This document shows, piece after piece, positions 54,537 through 63,107 of a stretch of DNA of 64,000 bases. The stretch is from positions 3,038,001-3,102,000 of the forward strand of contig NZ_CP060723.1 in NCBI RefSeq assembly GCF_014395225.1, in the 5' to 3' direction. The stretch comes from Pedobacter roseus. Lineage in GTDB: Bacteria > Bacteroidota > Bacteroidia > Sphingobacteriales > Sphingobacteriaceae. Under the pieces are notes generated by a model. That model saw nothing but the letters and a program-made list of their open reading frames with translations, had not been told where the DNA came from and did no database searches. A program made the translations under genes and the position numbers. The stretch's first letter is position 1; each line of letters opens with the position of its first letter.

Positions 54537-54851
54537 ATGGAATCGGATTTAACAGAAACAGAATTGAAATTGGCAGATTTCATGAGTGAAATTTCAGAAT
54601 ATTGCTATTCTGCAGGTTGGATACGCAATTTAGAATATGCCTTATGGCATGCAGTAATAAATGGAGAAAGAAAATTTGGACAATCTTACATTACAGAGAG
54701 TGATATAGAAACACTGATTAAACTCTCAACAGATGCAAATGCATGGATTGTATATGATGATGAAAAAGAGGAAACAGCGTTGAGCTTAAAAGAATGGGCT
54801 GAAAAATTTAAAACTGACCTTGAGAGAAACGAGGAAATTATTAAAGGCTAA
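54537..54851 (+). CDS. Conserved-looking small acidic protein
   Basis: 104 residues, acidic and soluble, with no signal. Notable segments are FMSEISEYCYSAGWIRNLEYALWHAV, INGERKFGQSYIT and an acidic YDDEKEETALSLKEW. The overall look is of a small all-helical protein found scattered in bacterial genomes, perhaps in immunity or toxin contexts, but I do not recognise a named family. It is flanked by direct copies of the GGTTCGTG hairpin, and a copy of the ctlX tail follows it, so it sits inside a duplicated or inserted block. Confidence 0.6.
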   Translation: MESDLTETELKLADFMSEISEYCYSAGWIRNLEYALWHAVINGERKFGQSYITESDIETLIKLSTDANAWIVYDDEKEETALSLKEWAEKFKTDLERNEEIIKG

Positions 54852-54869
54852 AAAAATTTCCTTCGCCGT

Positions 54870-54900
54870 GGTTCGTGTCTCCACGAACCACTTTTGTTTT
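54870..54900 (+). terminator. Hairpin copy 2 after the small acidic protein gene
   Basis: GGTTCGTGTCTCCACGAACC followed by ACTTTTGTTTTTG, 19 bp after the stop at 54851. Confidence 0.7.
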
Positions 54901-54929
54901 TGCCACGAAAACACGGAGAACACAGAAAA

Positions 54930-54964
54930 GATGTATGCTGGCGGAGATACATTTGCCAGGTAAA
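54930..54964 (+). repeat. Duplicated 3' end of the ctlX-like gene
   Basis: 35 bp matching the last codons of ctlX (54403-54437) with two differences. It still encodes CMLAEIHLPGK but has no upstream gene, so it is a stranded fragment. Confidence 0.8.
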
Positions 54965-54974
54965 TTAGTTTTCC

Positions 54975-55014
54975 GTCATTGCGAGAAGGCTTTTTCAGCC
55001 GACGAAGCAATGAC
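54975..55014. repeat. REP-like inverted repeat GTCATTGCGAG...GAAGCAATGAC
   Basis: Arms GTCATTGC and GCAATGAC close a 24-base loop. The sequence type is a widespread intergenic palindrome. Confidence 0.55.
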
Positions 55015-55037
55015 AACTTTTTCTTTAAAAATTATCC

Positions 55038-55661
55038 CACTCGCTATTAAAACGTAAATAGCAGCACTACCCTAATTTCAATAAACCTGATCGGAACGAA
55101 CATCCCGAATTTTCTTCGGGATAAAGTGGAGAGCAGGGCCAACCACAACCTATAAAAAAAAGAACCTGCTTTCCAAATCACTAAAACACCCGTCCGCCAA
55201 GGTTCGTGTCTCCACGAACTATGTTTATTTTTGCCACGGAAACACGGAGAACACGGAAAATATGCCGCGAAAGGGCACTCGCTATTAAAACGTAAATAGC
55301 AGCACTACCCTAATTTCAATAAACCTGATCGGAACGAACATCCCGAATTTTCTTCGGGATAGAGTGTAGAGCAGGGCCAATAACAACCTATAAAAACAGG
55401 AACCTGCTTTCCAAATCACTAAAACACCCGTCCGCCATGGTTCGTGTCTCCACGAACTATGTTTATTTTTGCCACGGAAACACGGAGAACACGGAAAATA
55501 TGCAGAGAAAGGGCACTCGCTATTAAACCTCAAATAGCAGCACTGCCCTAATTTCAATAAACCTGACCGGAACGAACATCCCGAATTTTCTTCGGGATAA
55601 AGTGGAGAGCAGGGCCAACCACAACCTATAAGAACAGAAACCTGCTTTCCAAATCATTAAG
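55038..55661. repeat. Tandem 238-bp repeats, two full copies and a partial third
   Basis: Units start at 55038, 55276 and 55514, an exact 238-bp period. The third is cut after about 148 bp. Each full unit contains the start word CACTCGCTATTAAA, a hairpin ATCCCGAA-TTTTC-TTCGGGAT, the GGTTCGTGTCTCCACGAAC hairpin and an ACACGGAGAACACGGAAAA word. The copies are nearly identical with a few substitutions. No coding frame is conserved in all copies. It fills most of the 1-kb gap before the arginine decarboxylase gene. Confidence 0.9.
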
Positions 55662-55849
55662 CAAAACCCAATTCCTTATCTAACTGTACTACAAAGCATT
55701 AACAAAACAATCTACCCTATTTTTTCGTAAAAACAATTTGTGCTGAAATTTTGTAGTTAGCCTAACCGTTTCTCTACAGTAAAAATATTTTTATTAAAGA
55801 TTAATTCTCGATTTAAAATTACATTTTTGCAAAAATTATTTAAAAGTAA

Positions 55850-57238
55850 ATGCAGAGTTACTCAGAATTTCTTGATCTAAGTGTTGGTTTCCCGCAAGAG
55901 GGTTTCGATGTTATAGATGATGAATTATATTTTCAGGATTTAAACCTGATGGAAATGATTGAAACATACGGTACTCCCCTACGTTTCACGTATTTACCGA
56001 TGGTAAGTAAGAAGATTCAGCAGGCGAAGATTCTTTTCCAGACCGCTATTTTAAAGAACAATTACCGTGGCGATTATAAGTATTGCTACTGTACAAAAAG
56101 CTCACATTTTAAACATATTGTAGAGGAAGCTTTAAAAAACAACATCCACTTAGAAACTTCTTCGGCTTTTGATATGCCAATGGTTGATGCTTTGGAGAAA
56201 AAAGGTGTGTTAACAAAAGATACCACCATTATCTGCAACGGCTTTAAAACCTACCAGTACAAGCAATATATTATTGATATGTTGCATGATGGCTACACCA
56301 ATATTATCCCGGTTTTAGATAACAAAGAGGAATTTAACCTTTTTGATGATGAGGTGGATATTGATACGCCTTGTAACCTGGGTATCCGTATCGCGGCAGA
56401 AGAGCAGCCTGATTCGCAGTTTTATACTTCGCGTTTGGGTGTACGTATGGAAGACATTATCGATTTTTACAACAATAAAATCGTGCATAATCCTAATTTC
56501 AGGGTTAAATTGTTGCATTTCTTTATCAACTCGGGTATTACCGATTCGCCATATTACTGGAACGAGTTAGAGAAATATGTAACGCTTTATTGCAAATTCA
56601 AAAAAATCAATCCTGATTTAGATACCCTGGATATTGGTGGCGGTATGCCATTTAAAGATTCATTGGTTTTCGATTTCGACTACGAATATATGGTAAACGA
56701 AATTGTGAAAAGGATTAAAGAAATTTGCGCCATTCACGAAGTAATGGAACCGGATATCATTACAGAATTTGGTAAATATACCGTAGCTGAAGCATCGGGT
56801 ATCCTTTATAAGGTATTGGGACGTAAACAACAGAATGATCGCGAACGCTGGTTGATGCTGGATGGTTCTTTTATTACCAATTTACCTGATGTTTGGGCAT
56901 TGAACCAAAAATACATCTTATTACCAATCAACAATTGGGATGCGGAATACGAACGTGTTAACTTAGGCGGTATTACCTGCGATGGGCAGGATTATTACAA
57001 CCAGGAAGCACACATGAACAGTGTATTTATGCCAAAAACGCGTAAAGTACAGTATCTAGGTTTCTTCCATACCGGGGCTTACCAGGAGGTATTAAGTGGT
57101 TACGGTGGTATCCATCACTGTTTATTGCCTAGCCCAAAACATGTACTGATTCGCAGGAACCGTGATGAAAGCTTCAATTTTGAGGTTTTTGGGGAAGAGC
57201 AGAACAGTAAGCAAGTGCTGAAGATACTGGGTTACTAG
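55850..57238 (+). CDS. speA: Arginine decarboxylase, fold III PLP enzyme
   Basis: 462 residues. The PLP lysine is probably K83 in YKYCYCTKSSHF, the glycine-rich phosphate loop is DIGGGMPFKD, and TEFGKYTVAEASG and GAYQEVLSGYGGIHHCLLP supply the C-terminal active-site region. Bacteroidota proteins of this length and pattern are annotated as arginine decarboxylase, shorter than the about 630-residue enterobacterial SpeA. They make agmatine for polyamines. Related decarboxylases (carboxynorspermidine, ornithine) are possible. The gene stands alone downstream of the repeat block and has its own terminator. Confidence 0.85.
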   Translation: MQSYSEFLDLSVGFPQEGFDVIDDELYFQDLNLMEMIETYGTPLRFTYLPMVSKKIQQAKILFQTAILKNNYRGDYKYCYCTKSSHFKHIVEEALKNNIHLETSSAFDMPMVDALEKKGVLTKDTTIICNGFKTYQYKQYIIDMLHDGYTNIIPVLDNKEEFNLFDDEVDIDTPCNLGIRIAAEEQPDSQFYTSRLGVRMEDIIDFYNNKIVHNPNFRVKLLHFFINSGITDSPYYWNELEKYVTLYCKFKKINPDLDTLDIGGGMPFKDSLVFDFDYEYMVNEIVKRIKEICAIHEVMEPDIITEFGKYTVAEASGILYKVLGRKQQNDRERWLMLDGSFITNLPDVWALNQKYILLPINNWDAEYERVNLGGITCDGQDYYNQEAHMNSVFMPKTRKVQYLGFFHTGAYQEVLSGYGGIHHCLLPSPKHVLIRRNRDESFNFEVFGEEQNSKQVLKILGY

Positions 57239-57308
57239 TTTAGTTTTCAGTGGGAGCTTACAGTTTGTAAAATGTTCGAAAAATAAAATTTTATATCACA
57301 TTACATAG

Positions 57309-57341
57309 ATACCTCAGTTTTTAAACTGGGGTATTTTTTTT
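57309..57341 (+). terminator. Terminator of the arginine decarboxylase gene
   Basis: ATACCTCAGTTT-TT-AAACTGGGGTAT, 12 bp with one G-T pair, is followed by T8. Confidence 0.85.
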
Positions 57342-57351
57342 ATATTTGAGT

Positions 57352-57576
57352 ATGGCGCAAGAACAGATTAAATTATTTGATCGGATCACTTCTACAAATG
57401 GTTTGATGGGTGGAAGACCTACAATACGTGGGTTAAGGTTTCCAGTTTCTGATATACTTGAATTATTGGCAGCCGGTATGAATGAAGAACAAATCCTGGA
57501 GGAACATCCTGTATTAGAAAAAGAGGACATTAGGTCAGCTTTGTTATACTCCGCTCAAAAAATAAATGAGTCATAA
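57352..57576 (+). CDS. DUF433 domain protein
   Basis: 74 residues from the ATG at 57352 (a TTG six bases upstream is also open). It has the DUF433 core: GRPTIRGLRFPVSDILELLAAG and EQILEEHPVLEKEDIRSALLY. DUF433 proteins are small winged-HTH-like antitoxin candidates, usually beside a DUF5615/PIN-like toxin. No such partner follows: the next gene is DUF72. A TATATTTG word lies at 57341-57348, so the message may be nearly leaderless. Confidence 0.85.
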   Translation: MAQEQIKLFDRITSTNGLMGGRPTIRGLRFPVSDILELLAAGMNEEQILEEHPVLEKEDIRSALLYSAQKINES

Positions 57577-57650
57577 TTGACTGCGTGCAAGATAAACTTT
57601 CCACAATAAGCTAAAGCAAAGCACAAGTTTCTTATTTTTACAATATATAA

Positions 57651-57684
57651 ATACCTCAGTTGAATAAGCTCAGGTATTTTTTTG
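57651..57684 (+). terminator. Terminator after the DUF433 gene
   Basis: AATACCT ... AGGTATT with a partly paired interior is followed by T7. It opens with the same ATACCTCAGTT as the terminator at 57309. Confidence 0.65.
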
Positions 57685-57720
57685 GCTTAGCCTTTTACCT
57701 TACACTTAAAACCTTTTAAA

Positions 57721-58617
57721 ATGCAATTCGGTAAAGTAGACGACCCTTCGATTATAGATTATACCCTTCCTGCAGATGCTCCTGAAACAGCATCAATTTT
57801 AGCAACAAATAAACCTAAACAGGATTTTAAGGCATTTGTAGGCTGTGCAAAATGGAATAAAGCCGATTTAAAAGGTTTTTATCCGAAAGGAACCAAGGAT
57901 GAATTAACCTACTATTCAACCCAGTTTAATTCGATCGAACTAAATGCCACCTTTTACGGCATGCCAACCAGCGAACAGGTAATTACGTGGACGCAAAAAA
58001 CACCTGCAGATTTTAAATTTTTCCCAAAGCTCACCAATACCATCAGTCACTTTAAAAGATTGATTAACGTTAAAGAACCTGTTGAGCAATATTGCGATGC
58101 CATCAGTAATTTTGAAGATAAACTGGGTATGGCTTTTCTTCAGCTTCATGATAATTTTAAACCCAAAGATTTTGAAAGGTTAAAAATCGTGATCAATGAA
58201 TTTCCAAAGGTAATTCCACTGGGCGTTGAAGTGAGGAATACAGAATGGTTTACCAACCCCGCCATTGCAAACGAATTTGCCAAACTTTTCGAAGATAACG
58301 GTATAACCAACATCATTGTTGATACTTCAGGCAGAAGAGACATGCTGCACATGCGTTTAACCACTCCAACGGCTTTTATACGTTTCGTAGGTGCTAATGA
58401 TGATGAAATCGACAAAAAACGCTTAGATGATTGGATCGAAAGGATTGTAAGCTGGAAAGAACAGGGTTTACAGAACCTATACTTTTTTGTGCACCAGAAT
58501 GTGGAACTTTCTTCTCCATTATTTTCTGCTTATTCCACCGAAAAACTAAATAAAGCGGTTGGAACCGATTTAAAAATCCCGGTGATGGCCAATCAGGCAG
58601 CGCCAGGTTTATTTTAA
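57721..58617 (+). CDS. DUF72 family protein (YecE-like)
   Basis: 298 residues. The family pattern is clear: FVGCAKWNKADLKGFYPKG, LTYYSTQFNSIELNATFYGMP, PADFKFFPKLTN, FLQLHDNFKPKDFERL, GVEVRNTEWF, and RFVGAN toward the C-terminus. DUF72 proteins form a TIM-barrel of unknown activity. The first about 35 residues are an extra polar leader before the domain. The gene is monocistronic and converges on the DUF1579 gene through a long inverted repeat. Confidence 0.88.
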   Translation: MQFGKVDDPSIIDYTLPADAPETASILATNKPKQDFKAFVGCAKWNKADLKGFYPKGTKDELTYYSTQFNSIELNATFYGMPTSEQVITWTQKTPADFKFFPKLTNTISHFKRLINVKEPVEQYCDAISNFEDKLGMAFLQLHDNFKPKDFERLKIVINEFPKVIPLGVEVRNTEWFTNPAIANEFAKLFEDNGITNIIVDTSGRRDMLHMRLTTPTAFIRFVGANDDEIDKKRLDDWIERIVSWKEQGLQNLYFFVHQNVELSSPLFSAYSTEKLNKAVGTDLKIPVMANQAAPGLF

Positions 58618-58628
58618 TTCTTTATGTA

Positions 58629-58705
58629 CGTCATTCCCGCGCATGCGGGAATCTTAATGCATTTCACAATCATCATTAAGATTCCCAATCAAGTTGGGAA
58701 TGACG
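58629..58705. terminator. Long inverted repeat between convergent genes
   Basis: CGTCATTCCC ... GGGAATCTTAATG pairs with CATTAAGATTCCC ... GGGAATGACG, with a 13-base central loop and an internal CCCGCGCATGCGGG hairpin in the left arm. It probably ends transcription from both sides. The GTCATTCCCGCGCATGCGGGAATC type is a common dispersed palindrome. Confidence 0.75.
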
Positions 58706-58718
58706 ATCTACATAAATT

Positions 58719-59222
58719 TTACTTTCTCTTATAAACCGTTTCCGTCGCTTTTGCCTCTTCCCCTTCAAGTGAAACATTGTATGCGGTTAATACAAATTCA
58801 TCATCGCTAATAATTTCCAATGTCGTTCTCCAGCCCCAGAGCTGTTCACCATATTCCGGACTCCCATATTCGCCAAAAACCGAGAAACCATTTATTATAG
58901 CTTCGCCGCTCGAAAGCATTATCTGAGTGCCTGTATGGAAACTATCCATCCAACTCGTCGTAAATCTTTGATACGGAATGTCGAAACCGATAATCATTTT
59001 GCCCATAAAATTTTTTCCTTCCAAACTTCCCCGATAATCAAGAGAAATAAAGCGATCGCCTAGAATAGACGTAATTTGTGCTTCAGATGGAGATTCATCT
59101 GCCAGCACATCCTTTTCGAACCAGGTTTTGGTTGTTCCTTTCCAATTTCCAGTTAATCGTTGCAATTGTTTGTGAGCGCCATCTGCTAAAGATTGTTCAA
59201 ATTTACTTATCGCCATAATCAA
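58719..59222 (-). CDS. DUF1579 family protein
   Basis: 167 residues (an internal ATG at residue 3 is possible). It has LTGNWKGTTKTWF, FISLDYRGSLEGKNFMGKMIIGFD, FTTSWMDSFHTGTQIM and a strand-rich end, the lipocalin-like DUF1579 pattern. Its function is unknown. It is a soluble cytoplasmic protein with no signal peptide. Confidence 0.8.
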   Translation of the reverse strand: MIMAISKFEQSLADGAHKQLQRLTGNWKGTTKTWFEKDVLADESPSEAQITSILGDRFISLDYRGSLEGKNFMGKMIIGFDIPYQRFTTSWMDSFHTGTQIMLSSGEAIINGFSVFGEYGSPEYGEQLWGWRTTLEIISDDEFVLTAYNVSLEGEEAKATETVYKRK

Positions 59223-59311
59223 AGCTATAGAATATTGTTGTTATGTTAAATTATTTATCTACAGGATTATGAAATGAAAATTGTAAATTGTTTATTGAAA
59301 ACTACTTATGT

Positions 59312-60025
59312 ATGCTAAAAACGTTAGATCTCAATCAGGTAATGGTTATCGATATCGAAACTGTTCCGCAATACCCGTCATTTCAGGATGTACCCCCACA
59401 TTTCCAGGAACTTTGGGAACAAAAAACACATTATCAGCGAAGTTCTGACCAAAGTCCTGAAGAATTTTACGAAAAAGCAGGCATCATGGCCGAATTCGGT
59501 AAAATTATCTGCATTAGTCTGGGAATTTTTAATGTACAGGAACAATCTTACGCCCTGCGAATCAAATCTATATTTGGTCATGATGAAAAGGAAATGCTTT
59601 TACAGTTCTCCAGTTTACTAAGCAAACAAGCACCCACTTTGGTGTTTTGTGCACACAATGGAAAAGAATTCGATTTCCCTTATCTATGTCGCCGGTTATT
59701 GGTTAATGGTATAGAAATTCCCGTTCAGCTGCAACTTTCCGGCAAAAAACCATGGGAAGTAAACCATATCGATACCATGGAACTCTGGAAATTCGGCGAT
59801 TACAAACATTTCACATCATTAAACTTGCTGGCAGCTATTTTGGATATCCCAACTCCAAAAGACGACATTAACGGTTCGCAGGTACGGCAGGTTTATTATG
59901 AAGAAAAGAATCTGGAAAGGATTGTCACTTATTGCCAGAAAGATGTAATTACTACCGCACAGGTGTTATTAAAATTTAAGGGAATGGATATAATTTCAGC
60001 AGAAAACATTACCATTGTAACGTAA
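59312..60025 (+). CDS. 3'-5' exonuclease, PolB-like (DEDDy)
   Basis: 237 residues from the ATG at 59312 (a TTG at 59288 adds eight). DEDDy motifs: Exo I VIDIETVPQ, Exo II CAHNGKEFDFPYL, Exo III YCQKDVITTAQ. It matches the predicted 3'-5' exonuclease group related to the PolB exonuclease domain. It probably acts on single-stranded DNA. It overlaps the next gene by one base (TAATG). Confidence 0.87.
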   Translation: MLKTLDLNQVMVIDIETVPQYPSFQDVPPHFQELWEQKTHYQRSSDQSPEEFYEKAGIMAEFGKIICISLGIFNVQEQSYALRIKSIFGHDEKEMLLQFSSLLSKQAPTLVFCAHNGKEFDFPYLCRRLLVNGIEIPVQLQLSGKKPWEVNHIDTMELWKFGDYKHFTSLNLLAAILDIPTPKDDINGSQVRQVYYEEKNLERIVTYCQKDVITTAQVLLKFKGMDIISAENITIVT

Positions 60026-60282
60026 TGAAAATTGAATTAAATATTCCAGAATACTCCAAAGAAAGAGGAATGATTTTTAGTTGGGAGGATGGATTTATCA
60101 TCAAAACTGAAGTAACCGAAAATCAAATTATTATTGCAGCTAATAAAGAAGGATTGGTTTCTCTTGCAAAACACTTACTCTTTTTAGCACAGGATAAAAC
60201 TCCGGTTGACCATCATTTTCATTTAGATGAATATAATAGCCTAGAAACAGGCTCAAAAGAACTCCTGATTACTAAAATCTGA
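60025..60282 (+). CDS. Imm32-like small protein
   Basis: 85 residues. NKEGLVSLAKHLLFLAQ and a histidine cluster (DHHFHLDEYNSLETGSKELLITKI) resemble the immunity protein 32 family. The reading starts with TAATG overlap and ends with TGATG overlap into the ABC gene, so it is translated with both neighbours. There is no toxin gene beside it, so an immunity role is uncertain; it may be a house-keeping member of the fold. Confidence 0.65.
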   Translation: MKIELNIPEYSKERGMIFSWEDGFIIKTEVTENQIIIAANKEGLVSLAKHLLFLAQDKTPVDHHFHLDEYNSLETGSKELLITKI

Positions 60283-61985
60283 TGCTAAACGTTGAAAACC
60301 TAAATATCGATTTTTATAACCAGGATGAAAAAACCTGGTTTAAAGCTGTAAAACAGATCAGTTTTAACGTAAAAAAAGGAACTGTTTTAGGTATTGTAGG
60401 CGAATCTGGCTCCGGAAAATCGGTTACCTCATTTTCTATTATGCGCTTGCACGACGAAAAAGCTGCAAAAATTACGGGTGATATCGATTTTGAGAATGTT
60501 AGTCTGCTTAACCTTGATACTAATGAAATCCGCCAGATCAGGGGAAATCAGATTTCAATGATCTTTCAGGAACCCATGACTTCCCTCAACCCTGTTTTTA
60601 CCTGTGGCGATCAGGTGGCAGAAGCCATTATGCTGCACAGAAAAGTGGATAAAGCCGAAGCAAAAAAACACACTATTGACCTTTTTAACGAGGTACAATT
60701 ACCCCGTCCCGAAAAAATATTCGATAGTTATCCGCATCAGATTTCCGGTGGACAAAAGCAGCGGGTAATGATTGCCATGGCTTTAAGCTGCGATCCAAAA
60801 TTATTGATTGCAGATGAACCCACAACTGCTTTGGATGTAACCGTTCAAAAAACCATACTTCAGTTGCTTTTAAAACTGAAAACAGAACGGAATATGGCGA
60901 TGATCTTTATTTCGCACGATTTAGGTGTGGTGAACGAAATTGCCGACGAAGTTGCTGTAATGTACAAAGGCGAAATTGTAGAACAGGGTAATGCAAAATC
61001 CATTTTCGAGAATCCTCAACACCCTTATACCAAAGGTTTGCTTGCCTGTCGCCCTTCCCCTAGCCTGCAGTTAAAAAAATTACCTGTGGTGGCCGATTTC
61101 CTTACCGGCAAAATTGACGATGCCTCCGCGCATTTGCAGGCCTCAAACCAGTTAACCGCTACTGAAATTGCAGCAAGAAGGGAAAAATTATATGCACAAA
61201 AACCGCTTCTCCAGATAAAGGATCTCTGCACCTGGTATCCCATCAGCAACGGTTTATTCGGAAAAACCACTGATTATGTTAAAGCTGTTGATCAATTAAA
61301 TTTTGAAGTCTTCCCTGGAGAAACATTAGGGTTGGTAGGCGAATCGGGTTGTGGTAAAACCACTTTGGGGCGCACCATTTTAAGATTAATCCAACCGACC
61401 TCTGGTCAGATTATTTTTAACGGCAACGACATTACGCACATCAGCAAAACTGATCTGCGTAAATTAAGGAAAGATATCCAGATCATTTTTCAGGATCCTT
61501 ATGCTTCTTTAAATCCACGGTTAAGCATCGGTCAATCTATTTTAGAACCTTTACAGGTGCATAAACTACACCGCAACGATACCGAACGCAAACAGAAGGT
61601 ACTAGAATTACTCAATAAAGTAGGTTTAAAAGAAGAACATTTTAACCGCTACCCACACGAATTTAGCGGCGGACAAAGACAGCGTGTGGTGATTGCCAGG
61701 GCCTTGGCTTTAGAACCTAAATTTATCATCTGCGACGAATCGGTTTCTGCTCTCGATGTTTCGGTACAGGCACAGGTTTTAAACCTGATCAGAGATCTGC
61801 AACAAGAATTCGGACTCACTTATATCTTCATCTCCCACGATCTTGCTGTTGTTAAACACATTTCAGACCGTATTTTAGTGATGAACAAAGGAAAAATCGA
61901 AGAAGAAGGTTTCCCCGAGCAGATATTTAATGCGCCGAAAGCAGAATACACAAGAAAATTAATCGCAGCCATTCCGGGAAATTAA
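60282..61985 (+). CDS. Duplicated ABC transporter ATPase (dipeptide/oligopeptide type, DppD-DppF fusion)
   Basis: 567 residues with two complete ATPase domains. Domain 1: Walker [12 protein letters not shown], signature [15 protein letters not shown], Walker [13 protein letters not shown]. Domain 2: Walker [12 protein letters not shown], signature [15 protein letters not shown], Walker [13 protein letters not shown]. Each is followed by the oligopeptide-type C-terminal extension ([19 protein letters not shown]). It would power an inner-membrane peptide or nickel importer, but the permeases and binding protein are not in this window. It overlaps the preceding small gene by one base. Confidence 0.93.
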   Translation: MLNVENLNIDFYNQDEKTWFKAVKQISFNVKKGTVLGIVGESGSGKSVTSFSIMRLHDEKAAKITGDIDFENVSLLNLDTNEIRQIRGNQISMIFQEPMTSLNPVFTCGDQVAEAIMLHRKVDKAEAKKHTIDLFNEVQLPRPEKIFDSYPHQISGGQKQRVMIAMALSCDPKLLIADEPTTALDVTVQKTILQLLLKLKTERNMAMIFISHDLGVVNEIADEVAVMYKGEIVEQGNAKSIFENPQHPYTKGLLACRPSPSLQLKKLPVVADFLTGKIDDASAHLQASNQLTATEIAARREKLYAQKPLLQIKDLCTWYPISNGLFGKTTDYVKAVDQLNFEVFPGETLGLVGESGCGKTTLGRTILRLIQPTSGQIIFNGNDITHISKTDLRKLRKDIQIIFQDPYASLNPRLSIGQSILEPLQVHKLHRNDTERKQKVLELLNKVGLKEEHFNRYPHEFSGGQRQRVVIARALALEPKFIICDESVSALDVSVQAQVLNLIRDLQQEFGLTYIFISHDLAVVKHISDRILVMNKGKIEEEGFPEQIFNAPKAEYTRKLIAAIPGN

Positions 61986-61992
61986 TCCAGCT

Positions 61993-63045
61993 ATGTTTAA
62001 GGAAAAAATAATTTCATTTTTCATTACCGCTCTATTTTCTTTTACCTGCCTCGCTCAACAAAAAACAAAGGTTCAGATCGTTACGAGAGAAAGCATTTTC
62101 GATCAGGCACCTTATGAAGCTTGCCATGCCTCTACGCTCGTACAACTTAATGATGGTAAAGTAATGGCAGCATGGTTTGGTGGAAAACACGAAGGAAGTA
62201 ATGATGTGGCCATCTGGATAGCGACAAAAGATCATGACCAATGGACTACACCAGTTAAAATCGCAACAGGCGCCACAAATACCAATCTTCCAATAGCATG
62301 CTGGAATCCGGTATTATTTAAAGCCACAAACGGAACTTTATTTTTACACTATAAAGTTGGCCCAAACCCAAGGGAATGGTGGGCAGAGTACAAAACTTCT
62401 ACCAATGATGGTAAGACCTGGTCTGTGGCAAAAAAGCTTCCTTCCGGCTTTTTGGGGCCAATAAAAAACAAACCCGTTCAGCTTAAAAACGGAACGATTC
62501 TTTATCCATCAAGCACGGAGAGTCTGGATGAAAAAACATGGAAAATCCACATTGAAAAATCAGACGGCCAGGCAAAAAACTGGAAGAAAATCGAAATCAA
62601 TTGTGATACTTTTGGGGTTATACAACCTTCCATTTTAACCTACCCTAAAGGAAAACTGCAATTATTATGCAGAAGCAGGCAAAATGTAATTGTAGAAAGC
62701 TGGTCGGAAGATAATGGCGAAACCTGGTCTAAATTAAAAGCAACAATCTTACCCAACCCAAATTCGGGCAGCGACGCTGTTACTTTAACCGATGGAAGGC
62801 AATTACTAATCTATAATCCCTTAACCTCAGGCAAAAACTGGTGGGAAGGCCGTTCGATCCTAAAACTCGCCATTTCTTCGGATGGTGAAAACTGGCAGGA
62901 CATCTACACTTTAGAAAAACACGATAAAGGTGAATACAGTTACCCGGCCATTATTCAGGATAAAAAAGGGAATATCCACTTAAGCTATACTTCTGAAAGA
63001 AAGAGGATTACTTATGCAGAGATTAGATTAGTCCGTAGTCCGTAG
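61993..63045 (+). CDS. Sialidase-fold exported protein (BNR/Asp-box)
   Basis: 350 residues. The signal peptide (FFITALFSFTCLAQ, cleavage about residue 21) is followed by a six-bladed beta-propeller. Asp-box-like motifs are visible: TNDGKTWS, SEDNGETWSK and SSDGENWQD, with catalytic-region pieces GGKHEGSNDVAIW, ACWNPVLF, PSSTESLDEKTW and GEYSYPAI. Members of this BNR_2 group are annotated as sialidase or exo-glycosidase-like. It lies 7 bp after the ABC gene. The stop codon is inside the first units of the heptamer array that follows. Confidence 0.85.
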   Translation: MFKEKIISFFITALFSFTCLAQQKTKVQIVTRESIFDQAPYEACHASTLVQLNDGKVMAAWFGGKHEGSNDVAIWIATKDHDQWTTPVKIATGATNTNLPIACWNPVLFKATNGTLFLHYKVGPNPREWWAEYKTSTNDGKTWSVAKKLPSGFLGPIKNKPVQLKNGTILYPSSTESLDEKTWKIHIEKSDGQAKNWKKIEINCDTFGVIQPSILTYPKGKLQLLCRSRQNVIVESWSEDNGETWSKLKATILPNPNSGSDAVTLTDGRQLLIYNPLTSGKNWWEGRSILKLAISSDGENWQDIYTLEKHDKGEYSYPAIIQDKKGNIHLSYTSERKRITYAEIRLVRSP

Positions 63046-63107
63046 TCCGTAGTCCGTAGTCCGTAGTCCGTAGTCCGTAGTCCGTAGTCCGTAGTCCGTA
63101 GTCCGTA
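63031..63107. repeat. Perfect heptamer tandem array, GTCCGTA x11
   Basis: 77 bp made of eleven identical copies. The sialidase-like stop codon (63043-63045) lies in copies 2-3, so changes in copy number beyond that point cannot alter the protein. It is a minisatellite-like locus. Confidence 0.95.

Noticed and set aside
55038..55661. CRISPR array
   Set aside because: The repeat unit is 238 bp with no short spacers; the whole unit is repeated, so it is a tandem duplication.
63031..63107. CRISPR or protein-coding repeat
   Set aside because: It is a 7-bp perfect minisatellite without spacers, and a 7-bp unit does not keep a reading frame.
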